Origin: Halichoerus grypus
Lineage: Eukaryota > Chordata > Mammalia > Carnivora > Phocidae
Reading direction: 5' to 3'
NCBI RefSeq assembly: GCF_964656455.1
Contig: NC_135718.1
Location: forward strand, 21,340,449-21,404,448
Length of the DNA: 64,000 nucleotides
Both the position numbers and the translations under genes were made by a program. Shown here piece after piece: positions 32,346-44,739 of the stretch; the first letter of the stretch is position 1, and each line of letters begins with the position of its first letter. Below the pieces are notes generated by a model. The model had not been told where the DNA came from and did not search any database. It saw nothing but the letters and a program-made list of their open reading frames with translations.

Positions 32346-34330
32346 CTTGTGCACTTATACATACCTTCTTTCAAATATTTGAGGTCCTAGTAAATGTCAG
32401 GCACTTGGGCACACTCTGCCCTGCCCTGGATAAATAGATTTCACCTTAGTGGGGCCAAGAGTGAAGCGAACAGATCCAGACAAACACAGAGCTCAGACCC
32501 CATATGTCTCCAAACAGTATTAAACATCTCTCCTGTCCATTAAAGGTCAGTTCAACAAAATCCAAATCTCGGAAAATATTTGTCTGTAATGTGTAAGCTC
32601 TTGAAAAACTCAATTCTCTCTCATCCACGCATTGTGACAACCAAGAAAATCATTTAACCACAGGTCCACAAGATGCTTTCATGATAACTTAAAATGGTAT
32701 TTCAAACATAAATTAGTCTCTCTCAATGTCTTTTCTCAACTAAGGAAGATTTACAGTATTAATTAAAAAGAAAATCTATAGAAAACACTTTTGTTTCTTT
32801 GTATTGATTTACCAGCCATTAAAATACTTTTTCACTTACTAAGAAATAAAAAACAATCATAAAATAGAAAAGATTGATTTTTTAAAAACTGTAATAGAAG
32901 TGTTTTTTTAATTGTTTTGTTTCCTAATATCCTTAAAGCTTTTCAGGCTAACCAGAGTTTACATAATGTGTTTCCTCAATTCTAAATCTGAACCTGTGAA
33001 ACTCAATTCATTATAAAGCAGAGCTTCAACTTTTCTCTCCTAAAGAGAAAAAGGAAGAACAATGGGGTAAATAAACGTGTGGTGTTAAACATTAGGATAT
33101 TGTTACCATAGCATTTCTCCTGAGGAAAGGCCAAAAATGTGACAATTAGGTAAGCCTCCACAGGACAAGAAACAGCACCCTTAAATATATGCACAGTCAG
33201 GAGAACATACATTACATAAGCACAAGTTGGCCAATACTTTGGCTTCCTTTTTTTACCTTCTAAAAATGACACATGACTGCATTCAAGAAGCAAAGTCACT
33301 GCTTGCATACAGATTTCTCACCTTTCATCATCTGCTTAGAAAATCAGCTTTTTTCATCTGTGTTCATACCTCCTCTCAACTATTTAGACATTTATTACAT
33401 TCTTCATAACCTTGAAGTTATTCCAAAAGAAAGAGAATAGCTAAGAAAGAAACCTAAACAAATTAAATAGAACCTATTCTTTGACATGCAAATGTGTTTT
33501 AGTTTTGCCCCACTGCGGTCTTATGTTTCGTTATTATTAAAAATGTCAAGCAATATTTTGCCTGCTGGGAGTGTAGGTTTTACTCCTATTTTTCAATCTT
33601 ACTCAAAACCTCTTACTGCATAATTTATGAGGTACAGCAGCCTTTGGTTGTTGTTTTTGAAAATTACAAACTATGAACCCCACGGTGGCATTTTGCTAAA
33701 TAGTTTTGTACATATTGGCTTTTGAGCATTTATAGGATAAAAGTATAAAATGAGAAACCCTTTCTGGATGATTATTCCCTTGTGTGCAACCTTCAGGAAT
33801 GAAAATAATCTGTTCTCATTAATGTGGCAAGTGAGTCCTCGACTCTCAGTTCGTGAACTTTTTTTTCATCTTGGGTAGCATAATCCTCAAAATACTTCAT
33901 CAGTCAGACTCTCTCTCTCTTTCCTCACTAGCACCCCCTCACCCTACTTTGTTGAGAAACCTATTGATTAGGGACTACATGGTGAGAACTTACTTGCTGA
34001 AAGCTTGAGTGGTGTATTAAAGCAACCTGTTTTTTTCCCTTGCTTACCCTGGGGGTTCTGTGAGCTTAATGAACTTGCCATGTGTGTTTGCAGTGTGCTA
34101 AGGCTTCTGAAAAAGTAATTTCCTTTGTAATAGGCAATATTTGAAGGGCATTCATGGGAGAAATGAAACAACGTATTTGGGAAAACCAAGACAGTTGAGG
34201 ACACACGTTTACAAATAGATTTTAAAATAGTTGTGCTTTGTTCAGTAACTTTTCAGAATAGTAGTTTACTATAGTCAAAATTTTTCTGTCAGGATGGACA
34301 GAGTAGCTGTGAAGATCTGAAGAAATAATA
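32346..34330. other. Unique intergenic sequence
   Basis: About 2 kb with no recognised repeat or exon. Frames at 33003-33308 (minus) and 33227-33409 (plus) overlap and have no motif. Confidence 0.45.
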
Positions 34331-34334
34331 TATG

Positions 34335-34400
34335 TTTAGAGCAGGGCCAGGCCCATGGTGAATGCTCAGCAAATGCTTGGTATTATTATTAAGTTTCCCT
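34335..34400 (+). repeat. MIR 3' end, sense
   Basis: 'agagcagggccaggcccatg', 'gtgaatgctcagcaaatgct' and 'tggtattattatt' are the MIR 3' terminus. Confidence 0.6.
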
Positions 34401-34536
34401 TTATATGAGAGTCACTGTAAACCCATCAAGAGGAGTTGGGATATAACTTCTTTAAGAGGAACATTGATTGTATCAGAAAACTTATAGGAAAAATGAATAT
34501 TCAGATTCTAGGACCATAGCTGTGATGAATATGGAA

Positions 34537-34975
34537 GATGCACTAAAATGGCTAAAATCAAAAAGACAAAAAAAAATATTGGTGACTATGTGAAGAGGTT
34601 GAAATCCATATACACTGCTAGTAGGATTGTAAAATGGTGTGGCCACTTTAGAAAACAGTCTGGTAGTTCCTCAAAGTGTTAAACACAGAGTTACCATATG
34701 ACCCATCAATTCCACTTCTGGGTATCTGCTCAAGAGAAATGAAAACATGATGTCTACACAGAAACTTCCCTATACGAATCTTTATAATAGCATTAATTAT
34801 AATAGCCAGAAAGTGTAAAGAGTTCATCAACTGGTGAACTTATGTTCTTCATGGTGAGTAGATAAGCAAAACATGGTCTACATACATGATGGAATATTAT
34901 TTTGCCATATAAAAAGAATGAAATATTGATATATACTACAATGTTTATGGTAAGCAGAAAAAAAAGCCAGATGCA
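34537..34975 (+). mobile_element. Old L1 ORF2 fragment, sense
   Basis: 'ccatatgacccatcaattcc', 'acttctgggtatctgctcaa', 'ggaatattattttgccatat' follow the ORF2 C-terminal order. Ends abruptly near 34975 at a purine-rich run. Highly diverged. Confidence 0.8.
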
Positions 34976-34979
34976 GAAG

Positions 34980-35035
34980 AAAAGAAGGGAGGGAGGGAAG
35001 GGAAGTGTAAAGGAGGAAAAAAAAGAAGAAAGGTG
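34980..35035 (+). repeat. (GGAA)n-like purine tract
   Basis: Short GGAA/GAAA-rich run directly after the L1 fragment. Confidence 0.75.
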
Positions 35036-35064
35036 GGCAGATGGTGGATAATTAATGATATAGA

Positions 35065-35401
35065 GAGTTGACCCTTAAACAACATGGGGGTTAGGGGCAC
35101 CAATCCTGCAGCGGAGGAAAATCCATGTATAACTCTGACTTCCCAAAAACTTAACTACTAATAGCCTACTGTTGACCAGAAGCCTTACTGATAACATAAA
35201 GAGTCAATTAACACATATTCTGTAGGTTATATGCATTATATACTGTATTCTTAACAATAAAGTAAGCTAGAGAAAATAAAATGTTATTAAGAAAATTATA
35301 AGAAAGGGAAAACACATTTGTAGTATTGTGCTTTATTTATTGAAACAATCTGTGTATAAGTGGACCTGCACAGTTCAGATCTGTTGTTCCAGGGTCAACT
35401 G
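35065..35401. mobile_element. MER2 (Tigger1-related) DNA transposon, complete
   Basis: Inverted termini 'gagttgacccttaaacaaca' and 'ttgttccagggtcaactg' face each other. The inside carries 'ctgttgaccagaagccttac' and 'aataaagtaagctagagaaa'. A TA follows the right end. About 337 bp, close to the usual MER2 length, with no coding capacity. Useful as the uninterrupted reference for the copy at 22626. Confidence 0.93.
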
Positions 35402-35429
35402 TAATTGATATATATTGCCTTGCTCATAT

Positions 35430-35460
35430 ATACATATATATATATATATATTTTTTTTTT
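35430..35460 (+). repeat. (TA)n then poly(T)
   Basis: AT dinucleotide repeat of about 24 bp followed by T11. Confidence 0.85.
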
Positions 35461-35461
35461 T

Positions 35462-36835
35462 CTTGCAGGAAGTAGTACATGGGGCTAGAGGAATAGATGT
35501 TATGTGAAATTTCTGGCACCAAGATTAAGTAGGTGATGAAAAAATCTAAAACAAATGTTTCCTAATAGTCCTCAGATGGCCCCAGAGTTAATAACTAGCC
35601 TTTTTCAGATATGTCTTCCCTGCTTCTTCTAGCTCTAAGCACATGCTCTGTTTCTGATTTCACTTTTGTCCAGCCTTAAAGTAACATTGGCTGGTGCCAT
35701 GATCCTGACAATCCAGGACTTGCACCTCCCTTTCAGAAGCAGCGTAGCCAGGAACTTGTTTCTTTGAAGCAGAAAATATGTCTGGACTTCCAGGCTGAAG
35801 GCCTCAGCAAAACTACAGCTCAGACCTAACCCTCACCTCCCCTCACCTCCACCCCCAGTGAGCCCTTGGATCACAGAGAGAGCATGGCTGGAAGCCTGAG
35901 GGGTTCCCTTCCCAGGTCCCAGTGGACATATTACATCTGGAGTTGTTCCTTGATGATGGACTTACTCTGCTCTCAAGTACCCAAAATGTCCCCAAGGCTA
36001 AAGGCAGAGACAGAAGGGAAGGTTTTTATAGTAATCCAGGCAAGAAATATAGCAGGTGAGAAGCCCCTCCATGTGTGAGTAGGAGGGGGGCACTGCAAAT
36101 TGGGAAAATAAATAAATGTATCATCAACAAGTGTCAGTGATTAATTTAAAGTGGGAAGCGGGAAGAAGCTTTCTGGCTGAAATGGCCAAAAAGGTGCTGA
36201 AGCTACTTATGGAATGATGAATTATAAGGAGGGGGTTCTTCAGGGAACCCTGTGGAAGCACACAGAGTCAGAAGAGGCTGCAGGACTTTGAGCTGAGAAT
36301 GGGCAGCAGCAGCTCGAATCCTGAGTGAAGATAGCCTTTAACACCAGTCGATATCTTTGAAATAGCAAAAATACAGCATTCAAAGCAAGAATGTGGGAGG
36401 GATGTATGACCTAATACATGAAATGAGGACCTTACACAGCACAGCCAAATAGGAGAGGATGAGGGGAAATTGAAGGGAGGAGAGAAAGACAAGCTGCCAG
36501 TAAAGAAGTACCCTTCCACAACCCCCACTCTGTTCAGGAAGGCCTATGGAAACAGGTTTTGATTAAGTGCAGTGGTCTCCTGCAACCAAAATGCGTCGTT
36601 GATTCCTACTGGTTAGAAGCTGATTTTCTCTAAACTACTGAATTTAAGTGTAACAATTGTATCAGGGTCTAATGAGTTTGGGATCACTTTATAAATGCCA
36701 CATGGGACAGTCTTCGGTGATTTGGGGCCACACTCCAAATCATGTTCCACCTCCAAGCTATCTTAAACCACCCTGTCTCAGACAGAGCCCAGCTTTCTGT
36801 TCACCTCCAGAAGAGGGGCTGTGAAATTCTTCATA
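35462..36835. other. Unique intergenic sequence
   Basis: About 1.4 kb of mixed composition. Open frames at 35866-36078 (plus) and 36268-36528 (minus) have no recognisable domain. No splice-site or exon claim is supportable. Confidence 0.4.
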
Positions 36836-36851
36836 ATGAAAACAGAGTACC

Positions 36852-37030
36852 AGGGTGCTGGGTGGCTCAGTAGGTTAAGTGTCCTACTCTTGATTTCAGC
36901 TCAGGTTGTGAGATTGGAGCCCCACATTGGGCTCTGCGCTGGGTGCTGGGTATGGGGCCTGCTTAAGATTCTCTCTCTCTCCCTCTGCCCCTCCCTGCTT
37001 GTGCGAGTGCTCTCTTTCTCTCGAAAGAAA

Positions 37031-37098
<68 letters not shown>

Positions 37099-37121
37099 AA
37101 AAAGAAAGGAAGAAAGAAAGA
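36852..37121 (+). mobile_element. Can-SINE with expanded GAAA tail
   Basis: Head 'gggtgctgggtggctcagta', body with 'ggtatggggcctgcttaaga', then a tail at about 37022-37121 of roughly 100 bases made of GAAA units. A perfect 14-bp target duplication GAAAACAGAGTACC lies at 36838-36851 and 37122-37135, so the microsatellite grew from the SINE's own A-rich tail. Long Lys/Glu or Phe/Leu/Ser frames here are repeat artefacts. Confidence 0.96.
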
Positions 37122-37135
37122 GAAAACAGAGTACC

Positions 37136-38205
37136 TTGAAGGTGAAGTTGTCCTGATATATACATGTCAAGTGAGAAGTATGCCTACTTGGACATCGTGT
37201 GTATGTTCAGAAATACCCAGGTCTACATTATAGGAATATGAAGATGCGAAGCTGCTAAAATTGAACAAGAGCTTTGGGCCAACTAGGAATTCAAATGTCA
37301 AGTAAGCTACAACAACAGGCTCTAAACCAGCAGCTCTGACCACAGATTGAAAACAGTCAAATGAAAATAGTACTAAAGGTGCAATTGCATATCTACTAGA
37401 CTTTGTAGCTACAATTGCTCATTCAGAGAAAAGCCCCTATTAGCATTGGCATCCTGAAACACAAGAGCCCCTGACAAACGAGTCACAAAAGTTTTTGCCA
37501 GCCAGACACCAATAACTAAAGTATGGAACAGAGGAAAATAATGAGCAAATACAAGGTCAATCATTTATTATCAGTGAGATAGTCTTCTTAATTAAAGTCA
37601 TAAATGCCCATTATTAAATTTAAAAGGACTTTGTGTTTCTTTACTTGTATATTAATTTCATACATTTCACAGCAGAAGCCCAATTAGTTTCTACTTCTAT
37701 AGTTAATAAAAAATAGATAATTAATTTTCAAAAAAATAGTCTGACCAGATTCCTAATACATTAATTTACTGAATGTTCTTCCCTCATTTTATTAATTTAT
37801 TGTATGTTATTTTCATCTATAAACATCAACTAAGGTTTCACGTTTGTTTTTTGACATTTTTTGAAGCCCTGCCTAATGATAAACTGGGTATTTTTTTCTT
37901 AAATTAAGATTTTTTGAATGTTACTCAAATTGCCCAACCCTAAAATAAAAATGCAATATATGTCTGTGGAGATCAGTCTATAGCTCTTCTATATCTTTAT
38001 TAAAATAATGTTCAGGTAACATTTTTAGCTTTCCAAACCACATATATACCCAAGAATAATTTGTTACTTTTTATCATCATATAAAATTATAAATAAAGTT
38101 TTCAAGACTATTACTGGATGGTTTTCCTTTGACTTTATCAGTGAATTCAGTATCTCCCTTAATGTACTTGCTACCTCAGTTCTCTCTTTAAAACTGCATT
38201 TCTTT
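37136..38205. other. Unique AT-rich sequence
   Basis: No recognisable repeat or exon. Confidence 0.45.
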
Positions 38206-38222
38206 TAAGAATAAGAAGATCA

Positions 38223-38425
38223 GGGGCACCTGGGTGGTTCAGTCGTTAAGTGTCTGCTTTTGGCTCAGGTCATGATCCCAGAGTCCTGGGATCCGAGTCC
38301 CGCATCCCACTCCCTGCTCAGCGGGAAGCCTGCTTCTCCCTCTCCCACTCCCCTGCTTGTGTTCCCTCTCTCGCTGTGTCTCTCTCTGTCAAATAAATAA
38401 ATAAAGTCTTTAAAAAAAAAAAAAA
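38223..38425 (+). mobile_element. Can-SINE, sense
   Basis: Head 'ggggcacctgggtggttcag', tail 'aaataaataaataaagtctt' and A-run. Flanks repeat 'agaataagaagatca' / 'aaaaaggagaagatca'. Confidence 0.95.
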
Positions 38426-38444
38426 AGAAAAAGGAGAAGATCAA

Positions 38445-39085
38445 ATCTCTTTAGCTTAATGTTAATAGAAAGCAGAGGGCAGAGGGTCACTGCAATCTTG
38501 GTAAAGAAAGGAGCTCACTTTTCAATGCTATTTTGACTTGTAGCAAATAAGAAAGATTGTTTCACATGGCTAATACAATTTTCATGTCCTCAAGATGCAA
38601 ATCTGATATGCTGTCAGGAATCACCTTAGCTTTCCTCCTGCTGAGAAGCCACAAGCTAATCTTTGGTGGTTTTTTTTGTTGTTGTTCTTAATCAAACATA
38701 ATATCAGGCCCCATATTTTTGGGTAGTGTAAAAAAAGCCATGAGAACCAGCTTCCAATTCCTCAAGAAGGCAAATTAACTCACCTTCCCAAGAACTTTTT
38801 CCCAAGATTTTCTCATGCGTACTAAGTATTGCGAATAATCCACCATTATTTTCTCAGATCTGTCTACATCTGCCTATTTTGCAGAAAGATAAGTAAATGG
38901 CAAGATATCCATATGCAGTGAAATGACAGAAATAAAACTAAAACAAGGATAAGACTGAGGGGTGCTAGATAAGAAACCAGAAGCTTGACAAAGGCATAAA
39001 CATGTAAGTATATAAGTAGGTAGCTTATACCCACTTTTTGCTTTGATTTTTAGCTTGATTTCATAGAAAGTGTTAAGAATTATTG
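38445..39085. other. Unique intergenic sequence
   Basis: No recognisable repeat or exon. Confidence 0.45.
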
Positions 39086-39089
39086 AGAA

Positions 39090-39500
39090 ATAATGGAGTT
39101 TGAATGTCAGTCTGTCACTTATTAAACCATGTGTCTTTAGGCAAGTAATTTACGTTCTCTGAGACTCATATTTTCCATTTAGAGAAAGGACATAAAAAAT
39201 GATTTCTTATGGGGCACCTGGACGGCTCATTCGTTTAAGATTCTGACTCTTGATTTTGGCTCACGTCATGATCTCAGGGTCATGAGATTGAGCCCCACAT
39301 CTTCGCTCATGATTGTGCTCAGCAGGAGTCTGCTCAAGATTTTCCTTCTCCCTCTCCTCTGCCCCTACCCCTGCACTCTCTCTCTTTCTCTCTCTAAAAT
39401 AAATCAATCATTTAAAAAAAGATTTCTTATAAGATTATTGTGAAAATAAATGTGAAGTGTAGAAAACATAGCCTGGTATATGCAAAAAACTTCCCGACCC
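39090..39500 (+). repeat. MIR SINE split by a Can-SINE
   Basis: Left part has 'agtctgtcacttattaaacc', 'atgtgtctttaggcaagtaa' and 'ttctctgagactcatatttt'; right part (39431-39500) has 'attattgtgaaaataaatgt' and 'aacatagcctggtatatgc'. They join in MIR order across the Can-SINE. Confidence 0.7.
39211..39420 (+). mobile_element. Can-SINE, sense
   Basis: Head 'ggggcacctggacggctcat' and tail 'aaataaatcaatcatttaaa'. Target duplication GATTTCTTAT at 39201-39210 and 39421-39430. The insertion target is a MIR. Confidence 0.95.
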
Positions 39501-41520
39501 TATTCTCTTTCAACAGGTATGCATTTTCAAATGTAGCTCTTCACAAGTGCCTTTGGTGATGATGGTGGTGGCAATGGTGAAGGTTCTGATCTTTGTTTCT
39601 CCAACTTTGGGCAAAAGATTACTTGCAAAACAATTTACCTCCATTTTCAGACCTTGTTCGCTTCTAAACAATGTGTAGCCCATCTTCTCTGCTTCTCAGT
39701 AATAGTTGGTTTGTTGTCTGGATGACAATATCAAACTTTGTCAGGATTTGTGTGGAAGAAACTGTTCCTTATAAATGTCTTGCTTGAATCAGAATAATGA
39801 ATGACATACAGATGGACTATCGGGAGTGGTCTATCAATTTCATTATCTGAACTTCACTCAATAATCTTCCATAGTTTGCTAACACTGCCATTCTCCCCAT
39901 CTCTCAAGAATAATAATATTCCACCCGCTCACAGTAACATCAATTTTTTGGCCTTAAAATAATTTTTATATAGATATTTTTAAAATAGAGTATTTCATTT
40001 TGTCCTTGCAAGTGTTCTTTAAAATCTCCACGCTTTGCAATAACACACAACAAGCATCACAGAATTTATGAGGGAATAGTAGAATTAGGGGCACAAGACT
40101 CAAAAAGTTCATGAGAGAAATATATATATTTCAGTAACACAGCCTTATATATATTAAGTTGTTACATAATGTTCCAATAAATATGGCGCTTTAACTTAAA
40201 AATATCAGAAGTTTGTTTGTGGAAGCAGATGCCTAAAGGGTGCAGCTTGTAAGTTATTGTAAAGTAGTAGAAGTAGGATTTGGTCTGAAATTAGATGAAA
40301 AGTTGTAACACTGGAGTGCATGGATGTAGCTCGTAACACAGACAGTGAACTGAACTGGCTGGTAGATGTCTGAAATGTATGATGTGTGTTTGTTTTGGGT
40401 ATCCCTACACAGCTCTGTTCAGCTGGGTGCAGTTCTCTAAGTCTACTTTGTATTTCACATGAGCAAAAATGTCCATAAGCAAAAACAAAGTGTGTGTATA
40501 TTGATACCTAATATATCAACCATGTTAGAAGAAATTCATGTTTTTAAAACATGGAATTACAGCAGAAATGACTGAATGTACTTTTTCCTCAGAATATCCA
40601 CATATGCTATTTTGGATGGGGGGAAAGAGCTGGCAAAACATTCTCAAGTGAATTCGGTAGTTTTATGCAATTAACCAATACCTATTTTAAGAAAACCAGT
40701 ATTGAATCCCTTTCAAGAAGTAGATGGGATTAATGATCCATTGGTTCTATATTGGATTAAGTTTATTTGATGAGAAATGGACAGAGAATAGATACCAGAT
40801 AAATCATAACACCATCTATGTTTGGTTTAAATTTTTATTTAAAAATTAACAGTAACACTTGTGTTACTGAAGTAAAGTGAAGTTTGGTGAGAAATGCATT
40901 GAGCGTCTAGGGGAAACTAGTCTGGGCATTATCTATCTCTCAAAGAGTCAAGATCTATTTAGTAGCCATGTGCTTAGAACCTTCTAGATGTGAGGAGAAA
41001 AAGCTCAGACTGGCCAGTACTCTCTTGGGCCCTACTGATAACCCAGGGGTTCTCATCTGAAGGCCTTGCTCACAGACTCATCTCAGAAATGAAGGGCTTT
41101 TCATTGAACACCTGCTTTTTTGTCTTACCTCTGGCTAACATCCTTGTTCACGTTTTTATTTATTGGGAGTTTTATTTTTTTTAATTATAGTACTTTAAGC
41201 ACACTGTTAGAAATATCAAATTGTACTGAAGGGTTTATCAGCAACAACAATGGCAATGACAAGAGCAGAAACACAAAAAAGACAGCAGGGTGACTCCACC
41301 TCCCCCCCACAGAAATAAAATCTTCATTTCATCCTTCTCTCCAATCCTTTGGGATGGAGGAGTGCTGGGAGATGCCCACATCCAGTTAAGGATGAATCTT
41401 ATTTAAACCACTAAAAGGAGAAGAAGGGAGCAAAAAAAGCAATACTCTATATTGGGAACAAGCAACACTACATCATGCCATTCTTTATTTCCCTCTTGGT
41501 TTCATTCCTGGAGCCAGCCT
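39501..41520. other. Unique intergenic sequence
   Basis: About 2 kb in which I recognise nothing. No open frame with motif content. Confidence 0.45.
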
Positions 41521-41538
41521 GAGATAATACAGCACATC

Positions 41539-41715
41539 AGAGTGCCTGGGTGGCTCAGTTGGTTAAGCGTCTGACTTCAGATCAGGTCATGGTCCTGGGA
41601 TGGAGCTCTGTGCTCAGCAGGGAGTCTGTTTGTCCCTCTGTCCCTCCCCCTGCTCATGTGCTATCAAGCTCTCCTGCTCTCTCTCTCAAATAAATAAATA
41701 AAATCTTAAGAAAAA
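41539..41715 (+). mobile_element. Can-SINE, sense, internally shortened
   Basis: Head 'agtgcctgggtggctcagtt' and tail 'aaataaataaataaaatctt'. About 30 bp between 'ggtcctgggatgga' and 'gctctgtgctcagcaggg' is missing compared with its neighbours. Flanks share 'ataatacag'. Confidence 0.93.
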
Positions 41716-41984
41716 ATAATACAGGAGGTCTTGCACTGCCCCTGCCCCCAACTCTTCCTTCCACCTCCCTGCCCACTGCCTCGTGTGCCTGCTGACTTCC
41801 TTTGGACCCCTCACATTTTCTTTCCCATAGCCCTACTTCTCTTTTCCAGCAAAACTTTGGTACTCTCAGTATCTACCCCCTCATTTCTCTCTCTTGACCT
41901 TATCTCAGGTTTTCACACCAAGGGGTCAATGATGGGTATCAACTGTCTTAGAAATAGGATGCTTTGTGGTTAGCCCAGTAGAGT

Positions 41985-42165
41985 TGGGTTTTCCTCTCCA
42001 GTCTGGGCAGTTTCAGGATGACCCTGGGGAAGTTACTTCACCTCTCTAAACTTCAGTGACATCATTTCCCAAATAAATATAATACCTGTCAGGATAGCTT
42101 TGAAGATAAAATAAGCGATGTAAAAACCTGGCATATAATAAGTGCCATAATAATGCTTTCGTTTC
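41985..42165 (+). repeat. MIR SINE, sense
   Basis: 'ctgggcagtttcaggatgac', 'ggggaagttacttcacctct', 'gatgtaaaaacctggcatat' and 'aataagtgccataataatgc' follow MIR order to its 3' end. Confidence 0.8.
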
Positions 42166-42394
42166 CCCTGTACTGACCATCTTTTGCAGGAAAAAAACAA
42201 AAAGCCTTTAGGTATTAAAAGCTCAATTCTACCCTTTGTAGGATAATACAACTCAGTCAAGGGTAAAGAAGTTAGTTCGTGTCTGGGATAGTTTCTGAGA
42301 CCTCTGCTTTAAAGATTTCAAATATGCTTTCTGATGAGAGGTGGCGAGGCTTGTGGTTAAAGCCTCCAGCATATTAAAACAAAAACAAACAGAC

Positions 42395-42590
42395 CATGCT
42401 GACCCCAGCACTTATTAGTGGAGTCGCCTTGAGCAAGTTGCTTAGTAGCTCTAAGGTTCACCTGTAAAATACAGATAATAAAAGTGCTACTTCATAGGTG
42501 TGTGTGTGTATGTATGTATGTGTGTGTTAGAATTAAATGAGATAACACATTTAAGTGTATAGTTCAGTGTCTCATTTATATGAAATGCAT
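42395..42590 (+). repeat. MIR SINE with internal (TG)n
   Basis: 'agtggagtcgccttgagcaa', 'gttgcttagtagctctaagg' and 'taaaatacagataataaaag' are MIR; a (TG)n/(TATG)n run (about 42498-42527) has grown inside it before 'aattaaatgagataacacat'. Confidence 0.75.
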
Positions 42591-42603
42591 TTTTTTGTTA
42601 TTT

Positions 42604-42666
42604 TTATGGTGATGATGAAGATGCTACTGATGAAAGTAATGAGGAAGTTGGTGATGATGATGATGT
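42604..42666 (+). repeat. (GAT)n-like imperfect triplet repeat
   Basis: Degenerate GATGAT/GAAGAT run of about 60 bp. Confidence 0.65.
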
Positions 42667-42724
42667 CAAGGAGTGTAAAAAAATACCAAGATTTCAAGAA
42701 GGCTTAAAGGTTCTTAAACTTTTT

Positions 42725-42920
42725 TTAAAAAAATTTTTAAATTTATTTATTTGACAGAGAGAGACACAGTGAGAGAGGGAACACAAGCAGGAGGAGTGGG
42801 AGAAGGAGAAGCAGGCTCCCCGCCAAGCAGGAAGTCCGATGTGGGGCTAGATCCCAGGACCCTGGGATCATGACCTGAGGGGAAGGCAGATGCTTAACGA
42901 CTGAGCCACCCAGGTGCCCC
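42725..42920 (-). mobile_element. Can-SINE, antisense
   Basis: Reversed tail 'aaatttatttatttgacaga' and head 'gagccacccaggtgcccc'. Target duplication 'aggttcttaaactttt' before and 'aggtccttaaactttt' (42921-42936) after, 15/16. Confidence 0.95.
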
Positions 42921-43224
42921 AGGTCCTTAAACTTTTCATGAAAGAGCTTATTTCTGCCTTTGTTATGGGCATTTAATCAGACCATTGATACAAAATGTGC
43001 TGTGTGAATTTACTTCTTTATCACAGGATAACTGGATCCATTACCTCCTTCCCCATGACTCACCTAATGACCAATGGTGATAGTGTGTGCTAAGAGGAGC
43101 AAAGGATTTTTTTTTCTTTTATCTTATGGTTTTTATCTTCTGAGGAGAAAAATGTTAGTTCTTTCCTGATTCTGTGTCTCAAATGCTTAGAGAAGAGGCT
43201 CATTAGCTATATTTAAATATTTTC

Positions 43225-43617
43225 ATTTTTTAGGGCTTTCATAACAAAGCACCACAAATCATGTGGCTTAAAAAATAAAAAGATAATTGTCTCACGGTTC
43301 TGGGAGCTATGAGTTCAAGATCAAGGTGTCACCGGGGTTGATTCCTTCGAACAGAGTGGGGGCAGGATCTGTTTGAGGCTTCTGTCTCCTTGTCTTGTAG
43401 GTGGCTGTCTTCTCCCTCTTTTCCCACTGCTCTCTGTGTCCTAATTTCCCCTTTTTATAAATTCATCAGTGGCATTGGATTATGGCTCCTCCTAATGGAC
43501 TCACATAACTTGATTAGCTCTGTGAACACCCTATATCCAGATAAAGTGACATTCTGAGGTACTAGGAGTTAGGACTTCAACATATGAATTTTGGTGGGAC
43601 ACAATGCAACTCATAAC
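43225..43617 (-). mobile_element. MLT1-like LTR (MaLR/ERVL), antisense, solo
   Basis: The plus strand reads 'gctttcataacaaagcacca', 'caaatcatgtggcttaaaaa', 'ctcacggttctgggagctat', 'cattctgaggtactaggagt' and 'ggacacaatgcaactcataa', the reverse complement of an MLT1 LTR. It is a lone LTR with no internal retroviral genes nearby. Subfamily cannot be fixed by eye. Confidence 0.88.
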
Positions 43618-44735
43618 ATATATATAGGAGCACCCTTCCCACAGCTCCCAAGAGTGTTGTTAGCTAACACCTCTAGCCCCCTACCGCTGGAAATTGTTCT
43701 CAGTTAAACAGAAGCTGCCTTGCCTACAATATTACCCTCTATCACCAAAAGACCAGGTCACAGACAAATAAATAGTGGCTGACTTGAAGGTACAAAAGTC
43801 CAACCTCCTTGCCTCAAAATTTGACCAATAGTGTGGTACAATTTAGGCTCTAGATCTTCTCATGGTTTCTGGTTGTGCTTTAAGAATCTTGTGCGTTCAG
43901 TTCATCTTCTTTACACAATTGCAAACTCTTTCCGTCTTTTATAATAATTATAAATTTTATAATAATCATTATCAATAACATTGTCATTAACATTTACCTT
44001 GATCTACCCATTAGATCCAGTAGAATGATGCTGGTACATTCTTGGTAAATACATATTCAGAAACAAATTTTGGTGAGATGAGGTTTACCATCGCGTACAC
44101 AAGGCACACTGAGCAAGCACAGAAAGCCCAACGAATGAATGGCAGGGTACTGACTTTCACTGAGATGTAAATGGACTCCTACACACTGGATATTATGCTA
44201 AAAAGTGGCATTAGGCTGAAAGATTAAAAGTGAAATATTTGTAATATGAGGGAGAGTGCTCTGTTACCACTACATGTGGTGAAACTTAGATGAAGAATAA
44301 AATTATCCTATTCCTTCTCTTCTCTAATTAGAAAATATCTTATAAGACAAGAAATTCAGATGCTTTGGGGAGATTTTTGTTTTTGTTTTTAACAAAACCT
44401 TGTCACCTTTCCACCTTTGTCAATGTAGGTATTGCAAATGACTGGCCTACTAGTTCAGTAAGTGAAATGATGAGCATTTTGAATTTCTGAAAAGGAAAAT
44501 TCATGAAATACATTTAAAAGCACAATAACCACAATCTGTATTTAAAAAATTCTACCAGAAGCCATTCCATGGAGAGAACCTGTTTTAGTAAACTAATTCT
44601 GAAAATTTGTCATTACCATATTTATTGTTAGTATAAAAATAATATTCCCAGAGAGACTGAAGAGAGCTTATTCTTTGAAGTGATATAATTTCTTCCCAAC
44701 ATAATTGTCTAAATCATTGTTTCTTGGATTTAATC
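43618..44735. other. Unique intergenic sequence
   Basis: No recognisable repeat or exon in about 1.1 kb. Confidence 0.4.
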
Positions 44736-44739
44736 TTGA

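Noticed and set aside
35866..36078. Possible exon with 'atggctggaagcctgagggg'
   Set aside because: No splice sites with a consistent frame, no recognisable protein and no second exon.
36821..37170. Several long overlapping frames with KKER or FLSF repeats
   Set aside because: Artefacts of the GAAA microsatellite in the Can-SINE tail.
43225..43617. Possible full endogenous retrovirus
   Set aside because: Only a solo MLT1-like LTR is present; no internal gag/pol/env-like sequence lies on either side.
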